From Devosia sp. (GTDB lineage: Bacteria; Pseudomonadota; Alphaproteobacteria; Rhizobiales; Devosiaceae): a stretch of 64,000 bases of DNA. The translations under genes were made by a program, and so were the position numbers. Within the stretch, counting starts at the first letter, position 1; each line of letters begins with the position of its first letter. The notes under the pieces were generated by a model. It had not been told where the DNA came from. It saw only the letters and a list, made by a program, of their open reading frames with translations, and searched no databases. The DNA is taken from positions 1-64,000 of the forward strand of contig JAQGJK010000019.1 of the NCBI GenBank assembly GCA_028290665.1. The letters are read 5' to 3'. Positions 8,923-18,167 of the stretch are shown here, in pieces.

Positions 8923-9362
8923 CGGCCGGATTGCATTATGGGTTGCGAGGGCAACGCTGTCATCTGCGTCCGGAACGACAGGTTTTGGGCACTTTCAGGG
9001 ATTGCAGCTCTGGGCATCGTTGGCTCGGGTCAGCAGGTGAATTGGACGGCGAAAAATGGACCGACGGACACTCGACTGCACCCATATGCAGTAGTCGAGA
9101 GCACCTGTGCAAGCGTAGCCTTGGCTCCTCGAGCCTTCTCGTGCGGTGCCCGGTGGCACGCTCGACGGTAAACCGTAATACCGTTTGGCCGATGTTGCAT
9201 TAGGCCGGCACCGGACGCTATGCATGCTCGGATAAGCGTCTCTGGCAGGTAAGACGAGAAGCTCCGGATGTCGTTCATCATTGACGGCGCCTTCAGGCAG
9301 GACGATTCGTGTCCATACCGCCTTGCCAGAGTTCCCTGTCGCGCCAGGCGGCAATCGTCGAG
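8923..9362. other. Divergent promoter region
   Basis: This 440-base gap separates the minus-strand M81 gene from the plus-strand PLP-enzyme gene. It should contain two outward promoters. I see no gene, no strong dyad and no transposase homology in it. The frame of the next gene is open back to 9309. Confidence 0.4.
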
Positions 9363-10679
9363 ATGGCTGGACCTCACAAGATGACCATGATTCCCCGCCT
9401 CGACCTTGAGCAGTTACGGGCTCTGCAACTCGACCCGTTGACCAAAGGGCTGCCGTTCGGCGCTCCGCCGCTCGCCGTCGGCGCGGTCGGCGCGCAGGGC
9501 TGGAATGTGCTGAGGGGCGACATGCCGCTGCCATTGGCGGTGATCCGGCAGGACGTGTTACGAAGAAACAGTGCCTGGATGGCAGCGTTCACGGCGAACA
9601 ACGATCTGGTGATCGCGCCACACGGCAAGACCACTATGTCACCGCAACTGTTCGATCTGCAGGTCAAGGACGGCGCCTGGGCGATAACGGTAGCGACGGT
9701 GCAGCAACTCTCCGTTTGCGTCCGGTTCGGTGTCAAACGGGTGGTGATCGCCAACCAGCCCGTTGGACAAGGCGCGATCGATGCATGCTTTCAGGCACTG
9801 CAGGGCGAGGGGTTCGAACTCTACTGCCTCGCCGATGGCAAAGCGGGCCTCGCCATGCTGGCCGAGGGAGCAGGGCGCAACCCGCCGCCGGCCGGCAATC
9901 CATTGCGCGTTTTGGTGGAAATCGGATTTTCCGGCGGTCGTACCGGCGCCCGGTCACGCAATGAAGCGATGGAGATCGCCCGGGCTGTAGTCGCTGCCGA
10001 CGGACTGACGCTGGGCGGCTTCGAGTGCTTCGAGGGCTTGCTCCCGACCCCCGAGGCGGCCAACGGATTGATCGACGATGTCGCGTGGCTCGCACAGTCG
10101 GCCCTCAGCGAAGGCCTGTTCGAGCCAGACCAGCCGGTCGTGGTGAGTGCTGGTGGCTCGGCGTTCTTCGACCGGGTCGGTGAACGCTTCAATCGCGTCT
10201 CGTTTTCGCGGCAGGTGATCAAGGTGCTTCGCTCGGGTTGCTATCTCACCCACGATTGCATGGCGTATGCCGCCGCCTATGAGCGCATCATCGCCGAAAC
10301 GTCGCTGAAGCTTCCGGATGATCGGCTCGAGCCGGCTCTCGAGGTCTGGGCCTATGTTCAGTCCCGCCCGGAACCGACGCGCACCATCTTGACCATGGGA
10401 AAGCGTGATGTGGGCTTTGATGCCGGTATGCCGGTGCCGCTGCGCTGGTACCGACCCGGTCTCATGGAACAGCCGAGTCCGATGCCCATGGGACATAGCG
10501 TCGTGGCGCTGAATGACCAGCACTGCCACCTCGAAAGCGCAGCAGACAGCCCGCTCGAAGTCGGAGACATGGTGGCCTTCGGCATCGGCCATCCGTGCAC
10601 GACATTCGACAAGTGGCAGATGCTGGTGCTCGTCGATGAGGACTATCAAATCACCGAGGCCCTCAAAACCTTCTTTTAG
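9363..10679 (+). CDS. DSD1-type PLP enzyme (D-amino acid deaminase/aldolase-like)
   Basis: The fold is the alanine-racemase-like type III PLP barrel with a C-terminal D-serine-dehydratase-like domain. The PLP lysine is in PHGKTTMSP (about residue 88). The C-terminal DQHCHL and GHPCTTFDKW motifs supply the His and Cys metal ligands of this family. Homologues act on D-threonine, D-serine or related 3-hydroxy D-amino acids. Possible starts are 9309, 9363 and 9381, and 9363 is chosen because it gives the usual family length; no strong ribosome site separates them. It heads a plus-strand pair with the next M81 gene. Confidence 0.82.
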   Translation: MAGPHKMTMIPRLDLEQLRALQLDPLTKGLPFGAPPLAVGAVGAQGWNVLRGDMPLPLAVIRQDVLRRNSAWMAAFTANNDLVIAPHGKTTMSPQLFDLQVKDGAWAITVATVQQLSVCVRFGVKRVVIANQPVGQGAIDACFQALQGEGFELYCLADGKAGLAMLAEGAGRNPPPAGNPLRVLVEIGFSGGRTGARSRNEAMEIARAVVAADGLTLGGFECFEGLLPTPEAANGLIDDVAWLAQSALSEGLFEPDQPVVVSAGGSAFFDRVGERFNRVSFSRQVIKVLRSGCYLTHDCMAYAAAYERIIAETSLKLPDDRLEPALEVWAYVQSRPEPTRTILTMGKRDVGFDAGMPVPLRWYRPGLMEQPSPMPMGHSVVALNDQHCHLESAADSPLEVGDMVAFGIGHPCTTFDKWQMLVLVDEDYQITEALKTFF

Positions 10680-10936
10680 CTGCCAACCGGGCCCAGCAGA
10701 GATGGACGGGCCTGATCGGGCGCATTGGTCTGCCAGTGCGCTGAATGCAGGCCGCGGAAAGCGGCGCTGAGCCATTCATCAGCCCGACTTCCATTTACAG
10801 CGAAAGCCCGGACTGGCGGGAGTTTCTTGAGGCGAAACGGGACGTTCTTGACACCGGAAGGGTCAATAGGCGCTCATTGCACCTGACCGTGCCACACGCG
10901 TCCGATGCGCGACCAGCCGTATCCCGGAGACCAGCC

Positions 10937-12457
10937 TTGCGTATCGCCCTTATCCACATTGCCCAAGAGACCAACGACTTCAACCCCGTGCTGACGACCC
11001 TTGAGGACTACGAGGCCTTCGGCATCTTCGAGGGCGCCGAGACGCTCGAACGCCTGCGTGGCCTTGGCCAGGTTGGCGGCCATCTGCAGGCGGTCGAGGA
11101 TTCCGGGCTGACGGTCGAAACGGTGCCGATCATCCGCGCCTGGGCCGTGGCCGGCGGTCGCATTTCCCGCGATGCGTTCGATTATTTCCAGGGCAAGATC
11201 CGGGCCGGCCTTGAGGCTGCACTCGCGCAGGGCGGGCTCGATGGTCTGGCGCTGCAACTGCATGGCGCTTGCGCCGCCGAGGGCATCGACGATGTCGAGG
11301 GCGAACAAGCGGCGCTGTGTCGCGAAATTCTCGGGCTGGACGTGCCGATCGTCCTCGGGCTTGACCACCATGCCAACATTACTCAAAAAACCATCGACAA
11401 TTGCGATGCGTTCGTCGGGCACCGGACCCAGCCGCACGATACGTTCGACACCGGCGTGATCGGCACGAAATTGCTGCTCAAGATTGTCAGCGAAAAGCTC
11501 AGGCCGACGACTGCCTGGCGGAAGATTCCCCTGGTGTCTCACCAAGAACAGTTCCTTACTTCCAAGGGGCCGATGCAGGTGTGGTTCGACCGGGCCCGTG
11601 CCTTGGAGGCCGATCCTCGCGTCCTGCAGGCCTCCAACTACCCCATGCAGCCATGGCTGGACGTGGCCGAGGGCGGCTGGTCGACCATTGTCGTAACTAA
11701 TAACGATCAGGCATTGGCGGAGCAGCTGGCGGACGAGCTGGCGGATTTATGCTGGTCGTTACGCGACGAGTTCCAGGTGCGCGAGGCGGTATCGATCGAT
11801 GATGCGGTGCGCATGGCGGATGCCGAAACTCAAGGTATCGTCGTCATCTCGGACACCGGCGATACGGTTTTCGGCGGCGCAGCTGGTGATAGCAATTTGA
11901 TCCTTGAGGCGATGATCCGGCTAAACATCCAGAGCCGGGCGCTGGTGCCGTTGATCTCGCCCGACGCCGCAAGGATCCTGACCGAAGCCGGTGAAGGCGC
12001 TACCGTGACGCTCATGCTCGGCGGGGACGCGGCACCCGAGTTTTTCACGCCGCTCGAAGTTACCGGCACGGTGCGCACCGTCGGTGGTGGCATCATCGAG
12101 ATCGTCGACGGCCATCAGAGCGAGGTCAATCTCGGGCAGGCGGTGATCTTCGATGTCGGCCCGATCACGCTCATGATCACCGAACTACGAGGTCTTGCCG
12201 GCAATTTACCCGAACTTTACGAGGCCATGGGGGTCGAGCCGCGTGACTACAAAATAGCCGTGGTGAAGACGGCCTCGAACTTCCAGTATTTCGCGCCGAT
12301 TACCTCCCGTGTCATTCGGGCAGATACCAGTGGGCCGGGGCAGTCCGATGTTTTCACCTTGCCGTGGAAGCGTATTCCGCGGCCGGTCTACCCGCTCGAA
12401 CCCGTCGAGGACTGGCGTGCCGTCTCGTCGCAACCGGGGTCGGGCGCCTCGGCTTGA
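10937..12457 (+). CDS. M81-family (MlrC-like) metallopeptidase, TTG start
   Basis: The frame is open back to 10745, but the family begins at the strand RIALIHIAQETNDF. A TTG at 10937, eight bases after GGAG (10925-10928), gives exactly that N-terminus, so it is preferred. The 506-residue product has LQLHGAC, the zinc-type D143-H144-H145 and His167 in TQPHDTF, then the glycine-rich GDTVFGGAAGDS loop. It differs from the first M81 protein by the DHH rather than DLH form, so the paralogs probably have different substrates. It lies downstream of the PLP-enzyme gene. Confidence 0.85.
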   Translation: MRIALIHIAQETNDFNPVLTTLEDYEAFGIFEGAETLERLRGLGQVGGHLQAVEDSGLTVETVPIIRAWAVAGGRISRDAFDYFQGKIRAGLEAALAQGGLDGLALQLHGACAAEGIDDVEGEQAALCREILGLDVPIVLGLDHHANITQKTIDNCDAFVGHRTQPHDTFDTGVIGTKLLLKIVSEKLRPTTAWRKIPLVSHQEQFLTSKGPMQVWFDRARALEADPRVLQASNYPMQPWLDVAEGGWSTIVVTNNDQALAEQLADELADLCWSLRDEFQVREAVSIDDAVRMADAETQGIVVISDTGDTVFGGAAGDSNLILEAMIRLNIQSRALVPLISPDAARILTEAGEGATVTLMLGGDAAPEFFTPLEVTGTVRTVGGGIIEIVDGHQSEVNLGQAVIFDVGPITLMITELRGLAGNLPELYEAMGVEPRDYKIAVVKTASNFQYFAPITSRVIRADTSGPGQSDVFTLPWKRIPRPVYPLEPVEDWRAVSSQPGSGASA

Positions 12458-12568
12458 GGCATTTGCGTCTCGACACTGGGTGGCGACCCGGCTGCAGTGA
12501 ACTAGCGAGGCAGGGGCGCATCCCGGCGTCATGCGCCGTTTGGCGGTGCCGGCGCGGGACGCGTTGCG

Positions 12569-13057
12569 TTAGCTGACCTTGTGTCCGGGCCAGCCCATCA
12601 GCAATTTTACATCCAACTCCGCGGCTTTCGCTTTGGCCTCGTCCTTGAACACCCGCATCACGCATTGGGGCTTCTTGCGGTCGATGACATCGTAGACGAG
12701 GTAGTAGCCGGTCTTGTCAAAGATCGGGCCGATCCAGCCGGCGCAGTGGTCGCAATAGCGCGCCATAGGTTCTGCGTCACTATCCAGTACCTTCGACAGG
12801 CTCGGGCAGACGTTCATCCGCAATTCGAGCCGATCCTCGTTGCGGTCAATGTCCATGTCGCAGTTTTCTTCGATCTTGATATGCGTCCAGTACTCCTCCA
12901 TTCCTGCAAGACCTTTGGTCTCGATAAGCTCGAGGATGTGCTGTTCCTGGTTCTTCGAGATGGCGAGGAAATACGCTTCGAGCACCTCCTCGCCCTCAGC
13001 TTCGAGGAACTTGAAGACCTCGTTGTAAAAGCGCGTGTAGTGATCGGACGGGATCAT
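12569..13057 (-). CDS. Probable ATC-hydrolase-type four-cysteine protein, paralog 1
   Basis: The 162-residue protein resembles the L-2-amino-thiazoline-4-carboxylate hydrolase family (PF14196), which opens a thiazoline ring on the way to cysteine; this call is from memory of the family pattern. It has Trp57-x-His59, ENCDMDI with Cys66, Cys84 in NVCPSL, Cys102 and Cys105 in YCDHCAGW, and Cys132. The adjacent gene has the same cysteine spacing. It is the last gene of the long transporter operon. Neither a signal peptide nor a membrane segment is seen. It could also be a regulatory or metal-binding protein. Confidence 0.6.
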   Translation of the reverse strand: MIPSDHYTRFYNEVFKFLEAEGEEVLEAYFLAISKNQEQHILELIETKGLAGMEEYWTHIKIEENCDMDIDRNEDRLELRMNVCPSLSKVLDSDAEPMARYCDHCAGWIGPIFDKTGYYLVYDVIDRKKPQCVMRVFKDEAKAKAAELDVKLLMGWPGHKVS

Positions 13058-13070
13058 TCTCGCCTCCTGC

Positions 13071-13517
13071 TCAACGTCTTCTGATCACTTGCCGACAGGC
13101 GCCGGGGCCGGTGATTTCGGTGTCGATGATGAACGGCGAGCCTTCGGCCAGGGCCTCGTTGGTACGGCTGGTCTGGTCGCAGAAGTGCGACGACGGCGTC
13201 CCGACAAGCTTCGCCACGTGATGCCAGGCGGTGCAGTGGCGGACGGAGAGCACGATCTCGTCGGCGTCGACAGCGATGTCGTAATCGCAGCTCTCCCGCG
13301 TGAAGAAGTGCCGCCAGTGCGCCACCAACTGGCCGGTGTCACCGGCAATCAGGTCCTCATGGATCGAGCGGTAAACATCCTTGCCGACCTTGCGAAAGAT
13401 CTCGTCCATGGCTGCAAGACCGAACTTGCCGATGATGAAATCGATCGTGGTGTTGGTGGCGCCATGGAAATCGAGATGCACCTCGCCCTCCTCGGCATAA
13501 CGAAGTTTTTCGCTCAT
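13071..13517 (-). CDS. Probable ATC-hydrolase-type four-cysteine protein, paralog 2
   Basis: This 148-residue protein is a diverged paralog of the downstream gene product. HWRH matches YWTH, ESCDYDI (Cys77) matches ENCDMDI, and Cys77, Cys95 and Cys113 keep the same 18-residue intervals as Cys66, Cys84 and Cys102 in the partner. A fourth cysteine, Cys141, is at nearly the same distance (28 against 30). It lacks the second cysteine of the partner's CDHC motif. It overlaps the NagA-like gene by 4 bases and sits 13 bases before its paralog, so the pair is translated together and may form one complex. Confidence 0.6.
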   Translation of the reverse strand: MSEKLRYAEEGEVHLDFHGATNTTIDFIIGKFGLAAMDEIFRKVGKDVYRSIHEDLIAGDTGQLVAHWRHFFTRESCDYDIAVDADEIVLSVRHCTAWHHVAKLVGTPSSHFCDQTSRTNEALAEGSPFIIDTEITGPGACRQVIRRR

Positions 13518-14698
13518 GCGCCTGTCCCCCAGAGCTCGACGCCGCCGACGAAAGTGCGGGTAACTGCGAGTGTCGAGGGATCGAGCACGGTGAAATCGGC
13601 GAGTTTGCCCGGTGCAAGGCTGCCAATATCGCGCTCCATACCAAGCACCCGGGCCGGCACGAGGCTCGTCGCGTTCGCCACCTGCGCCAGATCCTTGCCC
13701 GAGAAGCGACGATAGTTGCGCATTGCTTCGTCGGGGGTGAGCGAGGAACCGCAGAGGCCGCCCGTTTTTTGTTCACGCACCGCCTGGCCCGGCGCACTGG
13801 TGACGACAAAACCGGGGTAAAACTCGAAGGTTGCGCCGGGTGTGCCGGCATATTTCATCGCATCGGTTTCAAGGAAGACGCGGTCTTGCGGGAGTTGGGC
13901 AAGTAGGCGAACCAGTTGCGGATCGACATGGATACCATCGCAGATGAGACCGAGAGCCAGCGTCGGTTCGGCGATCAGCGCGTCGGTGAGCGAGACGATA
14001 TGGACCCCCATGGTGCCGGGAGATTCGGTCGGCATGACATTGTACATGTGCGTGACGGCATCGATGCCCCAACCGACGTAGCGCGGGATGTCTTCGGCGC
14101 GAGCCCGGCTGTGACCAAGGTGGATCGAGACCCCGGCCTGCTTGAAGACCTTGATAAACGCCTCGGCACCGGGCTGTTCAGGGGCGAGGGTGACGGCCTT
14201 GAGGCGCCCGTCCGCCGCCGCCAGCATGCGTTCGGCGAGTTCGGCGCTGGGCAACTGGATATTCTGGGGGTTGTGCGCTCCAGGCGAGCCGAACACCGGG
14301 CCTTCGCTGTGGAGGCCGAGGGCGCGGGCGCCACGCGCCTCGCTGGTCTGGGCGGCGAGGCGCGTCAGCGTCGGTTCCATCTGCCGCGGTGGGAGGCAGG
14401 AGATCGAGGGCAGGAAGCCGGTCACGCCGCTCTGTAACAGCAACTTCGAATTCGAAGCCACGGCTCCCGGTTCGGTATCGTTGTAGAGGTGCTGGCCGTA
14501 GCCGTGCTGGAGCAGGTCGATCATCCCCGGGTAAAGGATGGCACCACGGCCGTCGATCACCAGCCAGTCCTCTCCCGTGGAGGTGTCGGAGGGGACGATG
14601 CCGGCGATGCGGTCACCCTCGATCAGCAGATCGGAGGCCAGCTGCGCCGAGGGGGTGACGACAGTGACATTGGTCCAGCGCCGCCTATCCGAGGGCAT
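13514..14698 (-). CDS. NagA-like amidohydrolase
   Basis: The 394-residue protein is of the N-acetylglucosamine-6-phosphate deacetylase type. Visible metal and catalytic positions are Glu132 (LHSEGP), His196 (HLGHSRA), His217 (VTHMYNVMP), His257 (CDGIHVD) and Asp279 (LETDAM). The first metal motif is DLLQHGYG, not HXH, which is also absent in E. coli NagA. In this operon it lies between an SDR and two thiazoline-hydrolase-like genes and beside a peptide-type transporter, with no sugar kinase or PTS. A role in removing an N-acyl group from something other than GlcNAc-6-phosphate is therefore plausible. Confidence 0.82.
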   Translation of the reverse strand: MPSDRRRWTNVTVVTPSAQLASDLLIEGDRIAGIVPSDTSTGEDWLVIDGRGAILYPGMIDLLQHGYGQHLYNDTEPGAVASNSKLLLQSGVTGFLPSISCLPPRQMEPTLTRLAAQTSEARGARALGLHSEGPVFGSPGAHNPQNIQLPSAELAERMLAAADGRLKAVTLAPEQPGAEAFIKVFKQAGVSIHLGHSRARAEDIPRYVGWGIDAVTHMYNVMPTESPGTMGVHIVSLTDALIAEPTLALGLICDGIHVDPQLVRLLAQLPQDRVFLETDAMKYAGTPGATFEFYPGFVVTSAPGQAVREQKTGGLCGSSLTPDEAMRNYRRFSGKDLAQVANATSLVPARVLGMERDIGSLAPGKLADFTVLDPSTLAVTRTFVGGVELWGTGA

Positions 14699-15452
14699 CC
14701 CAGCCTCGCTGATAGGCGTTCACGCCGCCATCGACGTAGATCATCTCGCCGGTGATATAGGCCGCAGCGGGCGAGGCCAGGAATACGGCGACGCCGCCGA
14801 TATCGGTTGGCCGGCCGACCCGCCCCAAGGGGACGAAGGTGTTCCAGACCTCGCGGGCACCCGGACGGTCGAGGCCACCCAAGGTCAGCGGCGTTTCGAT
14901 TATGCCGGGACCGATGCCGTTAACGCGGATCCCGCGAGCGGCGAGCGAAACGGCCATCGAGCGCACCAGCATCAGCACCGCGCCCTTGCTGGCATCATAG
15001 ATGACGCTGCCCTTTTCGGCGACGAGGGAGTTCTTTGACCCGATACAGACGACGCTTGGATCATCCTGTCCGGACTCAAGGCCGGCAACGAAGGCCTGCG
15101 TTGCGAACAGATAGCCCTTCACGTTCAGGTTAAAGGTTGTGTCGAACTGTGCTTCGGTCAGCTGGTCGAAGGTCGGGCCATCGCGGAAGGTGCCAGCATT
15201 ATTGACCAAGGTGTCGAGACGCCCGAGCTTGGTCTTTGCCTGTTCAACAAACGAGCGGGCACCAGCAACTGTCGAAATATCGGCGGAGACGAAATGCACT
15301 TCGGTCAACCCGCCGAGCTTGGCTAGTGCCCCGGCGTCATCGGCAAGGTGCGAATTGATGACGAGGCGAGCCCCGGTCCTGGCAAATGCCTCGGCCATGC
15401 CATAGCCGATGCCGGCGGTGGAGCCGGTGATGGCGACGCAGCGGGCGCTCAT
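14685..15452 (-). CDS. SDR-family oxidoreductase
   Basis: A 255-residue classical SDR with TGSTAGIG at residues 9-16, NNAG at 84-87, Ser139, Tyr152 and Lys156 (YDASK), and the usual YVDGG C-terminal loop. It overlaps the NagA-like gene by 14 bases and the upstream ATPase gene by 4 bases, so it is part of the same operon. It probably oxidises or reduces an alcohol/ketone on the imported substrate; the cofactor preference is not evident. Confidence 0.88.
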   Translation of the reverse strand: MSARCVAITGSTAGIGYGMAEAFARTGARLVINSHLADDAGALAKLGGLTEVHFVSADISTVAGARSFVEQAKTKLGRLDTLVNNAGTFRDGPTFDQLTEAQFDTTFNLNVKGYLFATQAFVAGLESGQDDPSVVCIGSKNSLVAEKGSVIYDASKGAVLMLVRSMAVSLAARGIRVNGIGPGIIETPLTLGGLDRPGAREVWNTFVPLGRVGRPTDIGGVAVFLASPAAAYITGEMIYVDGGVNAYQRGWDALG

Positions 15453-16285
15453 GCGAAAGCCTTGCCACTAAGGCCAAGTTCGACGGTGAGGATCGCGGCG
15501 ACCAGATTCTGGGTGGCCTCGGCCTTGGGCGCGCGGAACAGGTCGAGGGGTTTGCCGACCTCGACGATCTTGCCTGATGACATGACGTAGACCTTGCTGG
15601 TGGTATAGGTGACGACTGACAAATCGTGCGCGATGAAAACCAGGCCGAGGCCAAGGTCGCGGACGAGGTCCTTCAACAGGTTCAGCACTTGCGCCTGGAT
15701 CGACACGTCAAGTGCCGAGACCGGCTCGTCGGCGATCAGCACTTTCGGTCCCGGCATCAGGGCACGGGCAATGGCGATACGCTGCAGCTGGCCGCCGGAA
15801 AATTCATGCGGAAAGCGCTCCATCGCACTCTTGGTGAGGCCGACCTGATCCAGCACCTCAAGGACGCGGGCGGCGTGGTCGCCTTCAATCTTCAGGCTGC
15901 GTAGCGGCTCGAGCAGACTGGTTCCGACGCGCATGCGCGGATCGAGCGAGGAGCGAGGGTTCTGCAGCACGACCTGAACCGAGCGGCGGAACAATTGGCG
16001 CTGCTCGGGAGTGCCCGACCAAACGTCGGAGCCGTCATAAAGTACATGGCCATCATGCGGCTTCTCGACCCCTGTCAGCATGCGGCTAAGCGTGGTCTTG
16101 CCAGAGCCACTCTCTCCGACGAGGCCGACAGCCTCGCCCCGTCTGACCGCAAAGTCGACGCCCTGCAGCACCTTGAGGACGGAGCGCGGCTCGAACAGCT
16201 TATGCCGCCTCAGTGGATAGGCGTGGTTGAGCTGCCGGACTTCGAGCAGCGGACGGGAGTCGCCGGGAAACGGGCTCACGTTCAT
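15449..16285 (-). CDS. Peptide-type ABC transporter ATP-binding protein (DppF/OppF-like)
   Basis: Start ATG at 16285 overlaps the preceding stop as ATGA; the longer open frame upstream is a shadow. The 278-residue protein has Walker A GESGSGKTT, the signature FSGGQLQRIAIARA, Walker B VLIADEPVSALD and a switch histidine in IAHD. It pairs with the next ATPase to drive the permeases encoded upstream. Confidence 0.9.
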   Translation of the reverse strand: MNVSPFPGDSRPLLEVRQLNHAYPLRRHKLFEPRSVLKVLQGVDFAVRRGEAVGLVGESGSGKTTLSRMLTGVEKPHDGHVLYDGSDVWSGTPEQRQLFRRSVQVVLQNPRSSLDPRMRVGTSLLEPLRSLKIEGDHAARVLEVLDQVGLTKSAMERFPHEFSGGQLQRIAIARALMPGPKVLIADEPVSALDVSIQAQVLNLLKDLVRDLGLGLVFIAHDLSVVTYTTSKVYVMSSGKIVEVGKPLDLFRAPKAEATQNLVAAILTVELGLSGKAFA

Positions 16286-17277
16286 TGTGCCGCGACCTCG
16301 TCGACGCGGGCGATCGGATGCCAGCAGGCGGATTTCAGCGTGTCGCCGGTCAGCTCCGGCATGATAGTGCGACACCGGTCGCTAGCCGCCGGGCAGCGTG
16401 GGTTGAAGCCGCAACCATCGGGCAGCGCGTGCAGTGGCGGCACCATGCCGGGGATCGAGACAAGGCGCGAAGTGCCGTCGAGCGCGAAATTGTCCATGGT
16501 GGGTTGGCTGTCGAGCAAGCCACGGGTGTAATGATGGCGCGGATGGCGGAACACCTGCCGCACCGGCCCCATCTCGACGATGCGCCCGGCATACATCACC
16601 GCCACCGTGTCGCACATGGCGGCGATGATTGGCAGGTCATGGGTGATCATCAACAGGGCCGAGCCGCGCTCGCTAACCGCTGCGTTGAGCAGCCGCAGCA
16701 CCTGCTTTTGCACGGTGACGTCAAGTGCGGTGGTCGGCTCGTCAGCGATGATCAGCTGCGGGTAACAGGCCAGGGCCATCGCGATCATGATCCGTTGGCG
16801 CTGGCCGCCGGAGATTTCGTGCGGGTAAGCGCGCATCAGCGATTCGGGACGCGGCAGGGTCATCTGCGTCATCATCGCGATCGCCTGGTGCTCGGCCGTG
16901 CGTTTATCGACGCCGGTATGATGCCGGATTACCCAGCTGATTTGGTCGCCGACCCGCCGCACCGGGTTAAGCGAACTCAGCGGATCCTGGAACACCATGG
17001 AGAGGGTTCGGCCGCGACGGCTCGACAGCGCCTTGTCGGACAGTTTTGCGAGGTCGACGCCGTCGTGGAGCACTTCGCCGCGCGTGCTCCAGCCCATGGG
17101 GAGCAGGCCCATCAGCGCCAGCGCGGTCATCGACTTGCCGGAGCCGGACTCGCCGACCAGGCCCATGCGTCCGCCCTGCGGGATCGAAAAGGAGACGCCA
17201 CGGACGGCGGTGACTTCGCCATTGGTGACGACAAGGTCCCTGACCTCGATGGCCGGAGCGCCGGAAGAGCTGGTCAT
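16282..17277 (-). CDS. Peptide-type ABC transporter ATP-binding protein (DppD/OppD-like)
   Basis: Start ATG at 17277 overlaps the permease stop as ATGA; the frame is open further upstream but not family-like there. The roughly 331-residue protein has GESGSGKSM (Walker A), ISGGQRQRIMIAMA (signature) and LIIADEPTTALD (Walker B). Near the C-terminus CGFNPRCPAASDRC is the cysteine-rich oligopeptide-transporter extension that can bind an iron-sulfur cluster in related proteins. Confidence 0.9.
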   Translation of the reverse strand: MTSSSGAPAIEVRDLVVTNGEVTAVRGVSFSIPQGGRMGLVGESGSGKSMTALALMGLLPMGWSTRGEVLHDGVDLAKLSDKALSSRRGRTLSMVFQDPLSSLNPVRRVGDQISWVIRHHTGVDKRTAEHQAIAMMTQMTLPRPESLMRAYPHEISGGQRQRIMIAMALACYPQLIIADEPTTALDVTVQKQVLRLLNAAVSERGSALLMITHDLPIIAAMCDTVAVMYAGRIVEMGPVRQVFRHPRHHYTRGLLDSQPTMDNFALDGTSRLVSIPGMVPPLHALPDGCGFNPRCPAASDRCRTIMPELTGDTLKSACWHPIARVDEVAAQ

Positions 17278-18167
17278 GCGCCTCTCCGCTTCAGCTTTGG
17301 ATCGAGTACGTCGCGCAGACCATCGCCGAGCAGGTTGAGGCCGAGGACGACGATGACGATGGCGAGGCCCGGCCAGATGGCGAGCGGCGAGGAAATGCCG
17401 ACCGTCTGCTGTGCCTCGTTGAGCATCATTCCCCATGAGATCGACGGCCGGGTCACGCCGACCCCGAGGTAGGACAGGCCGGCCTCGGTCAGGATGCCGG
17501 CGGCGAAATAGAGGGTAAACTGGACAATCATGACCCCGGCGATGTTGGGGATGACGTGGCGCGCGAGAATGAACAGCTTGCCGCGGCCATAGAGTCTTGC
17601 CGACGTAATAAAGTCCTCCTGGAGCACGCTCATTGCGGCCGAGCGGATGACCCGGGTGAATGACGGTGTAAAAAAAGCCGAAAGCGCGAGGATGGTTGTG
17701 AACGAGCCCGACCCCAGGGTCGCGGCAAGGACAAGCGCCGTCACCATGCCGGGGATGGACAGCATGATATCGGCGCCGCGGGAAATGAGCTCGTCGGCGA
17801 CTTTGCCGTAGGCAGCTGCAGCTAACCCGGTGATCAGCCCAAAAAACAGCGCGATCGAGGCCCCGCCAGCGCCGACAAGGATCGAGGTGCGGGCCCCGAC
17901 CATAAGTTGCGCGATGATGTCGCGGCCGAGTCCGTCCGTGCCCAGCCAGTGGGCCGGGCTGAACGGCGGCGTCATGCGCGCCTTGATATTGGGGATATTC
18001 GGGTTGGAGGGCAACCAGAACAGCGAGACCAGGGCAATGACGAGGAAACCGCTGGTCAACAGGATGCCGACGACCAGCGACACGTTGAGTGAACTGCGGC
18101 GCGGTAACGCAGGAGTCAAATGCAGGGGAGAGGCGATGTCGGTCAGGGCGGCCTCCTCAGGTAGCAT
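17274..18167 (-). CDS. Peptide-type ABC transporter permease (DppC-like)
   Basis: An inner-membrane permease with about six hydrophobic segments and the N-terminal extended hydrophilic stretch before the first segment that marks DppC/OppC. HWLGTDGLGRD, the conserved post-helix motif, is visible. The start at 18167 (MLPEEAALTD) is preferred over 18209 because it leaves only an 11-base overlap with the upstream permease gene. Confidence 0.88.
   Translation of the reverse strand: MLPEEAALTDIASPLHLTPALPRRSSLNVSLVVGILLTSGFLVIALVSLFWLPSNPNIPNIKARMTPPFSPAHWLGTDGLGRDIIAQLMVGARTSILVGAGGASIALFFGLITGLAAAAYGKVADELISRGADIMLSIPGMVTALVLAATLGSGSFTTILALSAFFTPSFTRVIRSAAMSVLQEDFITSARLYGRGKLFILARHVIPNIAGVMIVQFTLYFAAGILTEAGLSYLGVGVTRPSISWGMMLNEAQQTVGISSPLAIWPGLAIVIVVLGLNLLGDGLRDVLDPKLKRRGA

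Noticed and set aside
16285-17472. A 395-codon plus-strand frame
   Set aside because: It is the antisense shadow of the DppD-like ATPase gene.
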